DNA of 64,000 nt from Arthrinium phaeospermum (lineage: Eukaryota > Ascomycota > Sordariomycetes > Amphisphaeriales > Apiosporaceae). The translations under genes were made by a program, and so were the position numbers. The stretch spans positions 3,906,001 through 3,970,000 of the forward strand of contig QYRS01000003.1 of the NCBI GenBank assembly GCA_006503535.1. Reading direction: 5' to 3'. This document shows, piece by piece, positions 57,042 through 64,000 of this stretch (position 1 is the first letter of the stretch; every line of letters starts with the position of its first letter). The notes under the pieces are model-generated. The model did not search any database. It was not told the origin of the DNA and saw nothing but the letters and a program-made list of their open reading frames with translations.

Positions 57042-57079
<38 letters not shown>
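57042..57079. repeat. Homopolymer of 38 adenines
   Basis: An uninterrupted run of A is followed by CCCCGAAAACC. It stands alone in intergenic DNA. It could be slippage, the tail of a retroposed transcript, or an assembly length artefact. Confidence 0.95.
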
Positions 57080-57081
<2 letters not shown>

Positions 57082-57903
57082 CCGAAAACCGAGTACATAG
57101 ATAGAAATAGGTATGTTGATGCCGTATTACTATCGTGTCCCTAGATTGGGGAGGAAAAAGGAGATTCTGTCTAGTAATAAGTACTACCCCATCTCCCGCA
57201 TCTAATGCTGTAACGCTGCACCAACCTAAGCACCACAGCCGATGCGACGAGGATTGCGCCCAGGGAGACCGAACTCTTGGGTAAGTGTGTAGTAGTCTTC
57301 CACACTCCGTTAGGATGCACGGACCCTATGAGCGAGATGGTCCGTTCAACCGCACGGACCAATAACACCATGTGGCAGATGGCTCGTGCTGGGTGAGTCT
57401 GGCTATAGGAACCGCCATCCTTTCTCGATCTCCCCAGGGACAATCTCCGCTGGGAGCTTGGAGACTATGTTCACAAGGAGCTCTTTCTGATTAAGGACTC
57501 TGTTCGACTATTCATCCATGAAACAATTGTGAACAGGTGCGGCGTTCGGCGTTAGTGAGGTACTTTATAGTCGCATTTGCTGAACACCTCATCCCCTTCC
57601 CTGCAGGAAGCTCATTGCTCGTCTATGACATATTGAATAAAAGACCGACCAGACTCCACGTCCTGGAACAGTCCGTTCTTTATTCGTGCCTCGTTACTAG
57701 ACATTAGATTGTAGCCATCAACCTTACTCTATGTCTTAGTAGAAGCCTTTAACATGAAGGCAATACTAATCTCACATGTGCACAGACTGCCGTGAACCTA
57801 ATCTGTGAACTATATCCTTATTTCGACGTGAATGTTCAATCGACCAATCGCCTTCTACATCATGCCGCCCCTGCACAGTAACTACTCACAAGGGTCGTCG
57901 TCA
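57080..57903. other. Intergenic region
   Basis: This space lies between the A tract and the 3' end of the propeptide-like gene. No coding frame with protein-like composition was found. Confidence 0.35.
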
Positions 57904-58491
57904 TCAAAGCTCAACCGCCGCCAACTCCGCCTCAAAGTCCCCAAACCGCGTCTCCTCCGCCGACCCAATCTTCTCCAGCTCCTCCGCCTTGAAATCATCC
58001 GCGCCCCAGACCCCCATCCAGGTACCCTTGCACCGCACCGTCATCTTGCCCCGGAGCTTGTCCAATGGCACGACGGGCTCGCCCAGCTCCAGCACGTTCT
58101 CCTGTTTCTCACCGGCTTTGATGGTGACGACGGAGTCGCTCTCGGGTGGCATCTTCCGCCGGATCTGGATGGTGTGCAGCTGGATCGGCTCCGACGAGCC
58201 CGCGGGGACGAGCTCGACCAGGCCCAGCTTGAGGGCGAGGGGGTCCAGGGGTGAGTTCCAGGTCAACACGTTCAGGGGCTTGTCGCCTGTGTTGGTGACG
58301 GCGAGGGCCAGCTTGCGCTCGCCCGCCTGGCGGATCGAGACCTCGAGGTTCGAGGCGGCCATGCTGCTGGTGGCTGAATTGGGGGGAGAGCCCGTTGTCA
58401 GGGGAAAGGAGTCGGCCGCAGAGTTCTTCCAGAAGAGGAAGAGCAGGGCGACTGCGACGAAGACCAGGGCCGCGTTCTGGGATCGGCTCAT
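57904..58491 (-). CDS. Deuterolysin-propeptide-like small secreted or anchored protein
   Basis: One exon encodes 195 residues. The N-terminus, MSRSQNAALVFVAVALLFLFW, is a signal peptide or membrane anchor. Residues about 47-98 (SNLEVSIRQAGERKLALAVT, then NTGDKPLNVLTWNSPLDPLA and LVELVPAG) follow the pattern of the propeptide of M35 deuterolysins. The deuterolysin encoded 2.1 kb away has VPLAVTLEKTGNTQVKATVV and NNGKEAIKVF at the same position. The remainder (SVVTIKAGEKQENVLELGEP, MTVRCKGTWMGVWGADD) also fits a propeptide-type beta domain. There is no HExxH and no protease domain. A trans-acting chaperone or inhibitor of deuterolysin is inference. Confidence 0.75.
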   Translation of the reverse strand: MSRSQNAALVFVAVALLFLFWKNSAADSFPLTTGSPPNSATSSMAASNLEVSIRQAGERKLALAVTNTGDKPLNVLTWNSPLDPLALKLGLVELVPAGSSEPIQLHTIQIRRKMPPESDSVVTIKAGEKQENVLELGEPVVPLDKLRGKMTVRCKGTWMGVWGADDFKAEELEKIGSAEETRFGDFEAELAAVEL

Positions 58492-60590
58492 GGGCTGCGG
58501 GATCTGGGTTAATGCTTGTCGTGTGTGGCCTGTGTATGGAGAGCGGACGTACGATGGAAAAAAAGGAACAACGGAGAGATATCGAATATGCGACTGGTCG
58601 TTTAGGGCAGGTCGGAGACAGCTTGGGCAAGTAAGAGTGGTGGGAAGATAAAGGGCAAACAGGGAGCGAAGTTAAAGTAAGAGTAGTTGTCAAATGTCGT
58701 TGTCCGTATGTATTGCGGGGCAGGCATCCGTCCAGAGCTTCAATCAAAGTGGACCGACGCAAAGCGACGCTGAAGCGAGACTGCCAGAAGCACACGAATG
58801 GCTTGGCCCCGAAGGCTTGTTTGCCCACGGAACCCTGACGATCGGTGATTAGCAATAGCAACTGCCTAATCGGGCATGGAGCTCACCTGGTAAACACGGC
58901 TTTTACATGTGGCAGATATGGCATTTCGCAAAGGCGCTGCGACGCTGGACCAGCGCTTGTCCAGCGGGGACCCTGCGCGCCAAGCCTGAACTGCGGGTCT
59001 CTGGTAGGACCTGCCGCCGGACGCCAGCGGCCTACTCAGTACTGTCGCTGCAGCCACGGACAAAGGTAGCGATTTAGGAAGGTCCTGGGGGCCGCCACGA
59101 GCCTTCGTCGGGATTGGGACTTGGGACTCAGGTGGAGCGCATGCGCATGCGAGCACTGATTGATATCGGTTCTGATATCTTTTGGGTACTACTACGCCCC
59201 AGCACTGGGCACTGCGGTGCTACCTGTAGTCACATCAATTACTCAGCAGCCGGCAGATAGCACTGGGTAGACCGGGTTCTGCGCTTGATTGGCTCCATTC
59301 CATATACTATCAAGACTTGATTAGAGATACACGCCAAACAAGCGACCGAACGAAGCGAAAACCAGCGCGAGAGGATAAGGCCCTAGTTTCTTTCGGCAAA
59401 CGGCACACCATGATTCGCAGCGCTACCGCACCGAAGTAAGGCACCACGGAGCGGCAGTGCTGATCCGGGACTATCACTGGGCAAAATGTCTGGGCGGCGA
59501 CTGGGCAATGGGCAAACGGAGGGTGGGAAGTGATCGGCAGTCATCAGGTACGAATCTGGGGTAGTCTCGGGAGATCTGGGGCCCTGCTCCGAGAGATTCT
59601 TGGACTGATAAGCAAGTTGCATGGCCCGTCCTCTAGCCTGACTGGTTGCTCACGTCCGGTAGTCGTGCAAAGACCCCACTCCCGTCCGTTTCAGACTAGG
59701 CTGGATGGATGCCCTCCCTCAGAGTCCTCCAATCCGTTGGCAGTTCAGGCGTGAGGAACATGTTGTGCGATCCGAAAAGCAATGTGAACCGCAGCATAGA
59801 AAACGCCGACATTGCGACCCCTTAATCTTCACCGACGACTTCGCCCCCGGGGGTCCAAAAGCAATGGGGGCATCAGCGTGTCCGCCTGACATCGTTGTAC
59901 TAGCACTTTGGAAGTCGAGGAAGCTGATAGACCCCAAGCCAGAAGGGCCGGGCGAGAGAGCGAGAAGGCCAGACTACCCGGCATAAAAGCAGGCCCCCAA
60001 CTCTTGGCACCATGTTGAGTAATTCTCGAGCTAAGGAGAGGAGATTGTTCCACAAATGGTTCGCCTTCCTTATCATGCATGGGCGACGACATTAGGACAC
60101 CCGCATATATTAGCCTCTCTGTATTAATAAATTAACGGGATCACATAACGGACCACACATCCATCCTTATGCTCCTGCCCGCGCCCGCGCCCGCTGGCGA
60201 GCGACTTCCGGATTCCCGTCCAAGTGGTGGGTGTGGGTGCCATTTCGAAAAACCACATGCCTTCTTCGACTTGTCTGGCCGAGCCCGTGACGGCGGCTGC
60301 ATCTCTTGGATGCGATTGGTCGTCGCGAGGTCTACGCTACACAGCTTCCTTTCTTTGCTTAGGAGCATTCTGTCTAGCATTCCGAGGCTTGCAGGCAGGC
60401 TATAGTTGAGGCTATAGGGACCATCAACTCATCATGTATAAGTATCGATGAGACATCTCTGAAGATTGCTCCTGTTCTTTTGATCCTCATTCCCATCGAC
60501 CGACCCTCGCTCAGCCAAGACTCCAAGGCAGCCACATCTTCATCTTCAGCAGACCCCCTTCGTTCATCAAGCCCAACTCTCGTCTTCATC
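58492..60590. promoter_or_regulatory. Shared divergent upstream region of the propeptide-like and deuterolysin genes
   Basis: This 2.1-kb space separates two head-to-head starts. A TATAAG sequence lies at 60437-60442, about 150 bp before the deuterolysin ATG. No other gene is supported. Confidence 0.4.
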
Positions 60591-61899
60591 ATGAAGTTCT
60601 TCGCCACCGTGACCCTGCTCGCCTCCGCGGCCAGCGCCGCCGTCCTCGACGTCGCCAAGCGCGACGTGCCCCTGGCCGTCACGCTCGAGAAGACGGGCAA
60701 CACCCAGGTCAAGGCCACCGTCGTCAACAACGGCAAGGAGGCCATCAAGGTCTTCAAGACCGGCACCTTCCTGGACTCGGCCGCCGTCGAGAAGGTCGAC
60801 GTCTTCCAGGGCTGTAAGTTTTCGTCCTACTACATATATACCCTTGCCAACAGGATACAAGACTGACACGACCACCCCTTCATCAGCCGAGAAGGTCGCC
60901 TTTGACGGCCTCCGCCTCCGCGTCGCCACCTCGGGCCTGCCCGAGGAGGCCTTCAGCGTCATCGCCCCCGGCGCCTCGGTCGAGGCCACCTTCGACATCG
61001 CGCAGCTGCACGACCTGAGCGCGGGCGGCGCCTACGACGTCGTCTCGCAGAGCGGCTTCCTGACGGCCCCGCTCGACTCCACCAACCTGGACGGCGTCGT
61101 ACCCTACGTCTCCAACACCCTCAAGGCCGAAGTCGACGGCGCCGAGGCCGCCGAGGCCCGCGCGTCCTTCCTCGGCCGCCGCACCTCGCTCCAGTCCGAC
61201 TGCACCGGCTCCAAGGGCACGGCCATCCGGTCCGCCCTCAGCAACTGCGCCTCGGCCGCCAGCAACGCCGCCAGCACCGCCCGCTCCAGCTCGTCCAAGA
61301 TGACCGAGTACTTCAAGTCGTCGTCGTCGTCGACCGTCAGCACCGTCTCCAACGTCTTCACCAAGATCGCGTCCGAGTGCGGCAGCACCAGCGGCGGCAG
61401 CTCGTGAGTTTTCTCTCTCCTTCCCCTCCTTCTTTTCTTCTCTTCTTTTCCTCTTCCATGTGTGTCATACTATACAGAAACACCAGCTGACTAGTGAATT
61501 ATCAGCCGCCTCTACTGCTCCGACGTCTACGGCGCCTGCTCTTCCGGCGTGCTGGCCTACACCCTGCCCTCGAGCAGCTACATGGCCTACTGCAACCTCT
61601 TCTTCAGCGCCCTGTCGGGCGTCTCGCGCACCTGCCACGACCAGGACCAGGCCAGCACCGTCCTGCACGAGGCCACCCACCTGACCCAGATCAAGGGCAC
61701 CCAGGACTACAACGGCTACGGGTACAACTACGTCCGCAGCCTGTCGGCCAGCCAGAACTTGAACCACGCGTAAGCTTTTCCCATTCCCTCTCCCTTTAAC
61801 TGTTCTCCGCGTTCGTGTGTGTGTTATGTATATACTAATGCTTCCTGTGATAGTGACACCTACGCTCTGTTCGCTCAGTCCATCTACGCCGGCTGCTAA
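60591..61899 (+). CDS. Deuterolysin, neutral zinc metalloprotease (M35 family)
   Basis: Four exons, 60591-60813, 60887-61403, 61506-61769 and 61854-61899, give 349 residues, the standard length. Signal peptide MKFFATVTLLASAASAAVLD is followed by a propeptide with a KR site at 23-24. The GRR at 171-173 before TSLQSDCTGSKG marks the likely mature N-terminus. The mature enzyme would be about 176 residues. The aspzincin zinc site is complete: LHEATH (His 301, Glu 302, His 305) and GTQDYNGYGY (Asp 314). Cys residues expected for disulphides are present, including the terminal AGC. It is secreted and cleaves proteins, with known preference of the family for basic substrates. It is divergent from a propeptide-like gene. 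Confidence 0.96.
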
Positions 61900-62365
61900 G
61901 TGCTTCGCAGTAGAGCATATGTTTGTTGTGACTAGGTTTTGTTGGGATATGATGGGGATGTAAAAGGGCATACGAGGAAAACGTTGTTTCTGCTACATAG
62001 GATACCGCTCATACATGGACTCAATAAAACATGTGCTGCAATGTCAAGAATGCCAGTCTTCACCAGCGTTCACAGTACTGCATAATCAATAGATTTAAAT
62101 GATCAACACCTGGCATTTGTGGGAAAACCCTTTGTTCATTATTAGCTCCTTCACAACAAAGACGCCGTGTCTCACGCCGTGATGAAACGTTCGTAAACGG
62201 GATTAACTCTACCGAGAAGAGGTGCGACTGATCTCAACCCGACGGCGTGTCTTACGACGTTCGAGATTCAGTCTACCGAGAAGAAACGCGAACGAATTAG
62301 AGACGTCGGCGTCCCGTAGTCCTGTCTCTAATATCTAACAATATCCACATCCTGAACCAACGGTC
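61900..62365. other. Intergenic region with a degenerate direct repeat
   Basis: Two related stretches, about 62160-62226 (GACGCCGTGTCTCACG ... CTACCGAGAAGA) and about 62241-62292 (GACGGCGTGTCTTACG ... CTACCGAGAAGA), form a short imperfect direct repeat. No gene is supported. Confidence 0.5.
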
Positions 62366-62533
62366 TCATCCATTTCGTGTATTGATCTGGCTTCTGGCGT
62401 TGGAAGGTACGGCAGCCTCTTCACGTTGCTTGCCCTCGTCCAGCTTCTTCGGGGTACGGCGTCGTCCAAAAAGGTCAAGATCATCGTCCTCTGCCTTCGA
62501 AGGAGCCTTGCGCTTGGAAGATGAGGCCGACAT
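62366..62533 (-). CDS. Small ORF, 55 residues, charged
   Basis: The frame runs from an ATG at 62533 to TGA at 62366. It encodes MSASSSKRKAPSKAEDDDLD, then LFGRRRTPKKLDEGKQREEA and a short polar tail. The basic-acidic composition resembles the N-terminus of a nuclear protein. It may be a complete small protein or a first exon whose partner I could not find. No family is recognised. Confidence 0.4.
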   Translation of the reverse strand: MSASSSKRKAPSKAEDDDLDLFGRRRTPKKLDEGKQREEAAVPSNARSQINTRNG

Positions 62534-62762
62534 TTTGCTGGCAAGGAAACGAGAATAATCTCGCTGGTAGTGGAGGAAAGGCCTGAGGAGGAAAAGGAAT
62601 TAAAATACAAGAATAGGCCGAAGGTGTGCGTTGTAATGAGCTGCAACGCTGTGGGATGTTGTAGTCAGAGTGGGATGCCGCTTGCAGGTTGGTGAGGTTG
62701 GGGTGTGGATGAGGGGATGAGTGCCCTCTACACGCGAGGGGGATATTTGGATGAAGGAGGGC

Positions 62763-63330
62763 GACCAGTTCATTAGTTCTTCTTGGACCGTTTTGACGGC
62801 GTTGTCCTTGAGTTCCTTGTAGACGACGGCGTGTTCAAGGTCGGCGTTACAGGTTTCGAGCAGGGCGCGCAGGGCAGATCGTCGCGCCTGAGCATCGGGG
62901 GACAGTTTGTGGGTGGGGGGAAATCCAAAGACTCATCTTGACGGCGATTCGTTGGAGGATATGCTATGGTACAGTTGGAGGATGCGGAATTTGCTGTCAG
63001 AAAGTCAACTGTCAGTGTTATTTCGTATCCGGGCCGAGCACCAGACTCCCTCGTCAGAGTAGTCGACATTCATGTTCAGACGTGAGTACTCCCGCCCTTT
63101 TCGCCTTGTCAACCCCCATAGGGGGCATCTCGCCCAGGATCTCGCCCAGGATGAGAATTGCAGTGGCAGACTGGAGGCGGGCCTCGGCGAAGCGGAACAG
63201 GACCTGGTCGACCAGCCAGCAGAACCGGTCCTCTGGGAACTTGCCCCGGTGGTGGAGCTCCCACAGGAAGCGGCAGACGAAAAGAGAAGCTGTTCGGCGG
63301 TTTCTGGAATTGAGACAGTATTTTATAGTC
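62763..63330 (-). other. Unresolved minus-strand coding exons
   Basis: Two stretches look protein-coding but do not join into a full model. At about 63300-63090 one frame reads RRTASLFVCRFLWELHHRGK, then FPEDRFCWLVDQVLFRFAEA and SATAILILGEILGEMPP, before a possible GTACTC donor. At about 62900-62760 another reads ARRSALRALLETCNADLEHA, then VVYKELKDNAVKTVQEEL. An intermediate piece, KFRILQLYHSISSNESPS, sits near 62990 after a CAG acceptor. Neither has an in-frame ATG at a suitable place. They may be exons of one gene with unusual splice sites, or a decaying gene. The product is not recognised. Confidence 0.35.
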
Positions 63331-63399
63331 AACTGCAGTGGTGAATGCAGACTCAGTAATGCATTGAATGCACGCGGGGTAAGGCATTGAATGTGTAAG

Positions 63400-64000
63400 T
63401 CAGGCAGAGGGAAAACAGGTAAGTGCGCACACGCTGGCCCGAGCGGCGGGCAATCTGATAACGCACTCAGCAGGTGCTCAAGCAAGTGCAACTATGTGGT
63501 TGATACCTACGACGTCTATTTGCTAACTGTAAAGATACCTTACAGAGGGGTAAGATGTTTACCATGAAAGAAAATACCGATTTCACCGTTAAATACAGCG
63601 GATATATAATAAGGAGAGAGTATCAACCCGTTTCTGTCATACTTAACAAGGCCTGTATAATCAAAAGCTGTATATGGCGCATTGTGTATCTTATTGAACA
63701 GTAACGCGGGAATAATGTTACAGTCGTCAACAGAAAGGAAAGTAACAAAGAAGACTTTTCTCTCAGAACTGTACGTAGACAAAGGAGACCAAATGACGTG
63801 TCAGTGGAACCCTGCTTGCGAGTCTACAATACCCTTGTCTCAAGTACAACAACATGCTACCTGAAAGCAACAAGGCCAATGTTCGTAGATCCAGTGAGAT
63901 CATCGCTAGTGTAGCGAGGGATATATAGGAAGATGGCTATCCGGCCTACTCTTGCTCATCTCTCTCATCCGCACCCGGACTATCACACCCAACACCACCC
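63400..64000. other. Right edge, no supported gene
   Basis: AT-rich sequence with only short frames. The last 60 bp is CT/CA-rich (CTCATCTCTCTCATCCGC, then ACACCCAACACCACC) and could be the 5' UTR of a plus-strand gene beginning beyond the window. Confidence 0.3.

Overview
The window is nuclear DNA of a filamentous ascomycete, most probably a Sordariomycete. The signs are short introns (about 50-160 bp) with GTAAGT-like donors, GC-rich codon third positions, long intergenic spaces, and typical fungal families: a HET-domain gene, a fungal-type F-box gene, ankyrin proteins, P450s and a deuterolysin. The species cannot be named from sequence alone. Exon boundaries below were worked out by hand from splice sites and reading phase.

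Layout. 0-8.2 kb is a conserved housekeeping block: the 3' end of a TOM1/HUWE1-type HECT ubiquitin ligase, CTF8, ribosomal protein eS6, PRPP synthetase and a GFA/CENP-V-like gene. 9.6-11.7 kb holds a first P450. 12.2-16.2 kb has two uncharacterised genes: a membrane protein and a Cys-rich, Lys/Glu-rich protein. 17.4-20.2 kb is conserved again, with PHO88/SND3 and RAD14/XPA. 20.4-28.8 kb is accessory: a six-exon ankyrin protein with a STAND-like N-terminus, a second P450 with an unusual I-helix, an ankyrin remnant and a small secreted Cys-rich protein.

29.9-41.2 kb is the most striking part. Six co-oriented minus-strand loci appear to share one unnamed helical domain of about 375 residues. The most upstream (38764-41205) has four exons and adds an N-terminal membrane segment and five ubiquitin-interacting-motif-like repeats. 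The other five are intronless. Three are intact, one has lost its centre in frame, and one is a pseudogene with no ATG and an in-frame TAG. I recognise no named family here; this is the best candidate for an undescribed system.

42.3-56.5 kb holds a secreted beta-propeller protein, an NADP-dependent alkenal/leukotriene-type reductase, a HET gene, two secreted proteins of unknown function, an ankyrin protein and an F-box protein. 57.9-61.9 kb contains a head-to-head pair: a deuterolysin (M35) gene, and a small secreted or anchored protein that resembles only the deuterolysin propeptide. The last 2 kb holds a 55-residue ORF and unresolved exons.

Ubiquitin-related genes recur in the window (HECT ligase, F-box protein, UIM-like repeats), but only the 29.9-41.2 kb array looks like a locally evolved set. 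I see no polyketide or peptide synthetase, so the two P450s do not lie in an obvious metabolite cluster.
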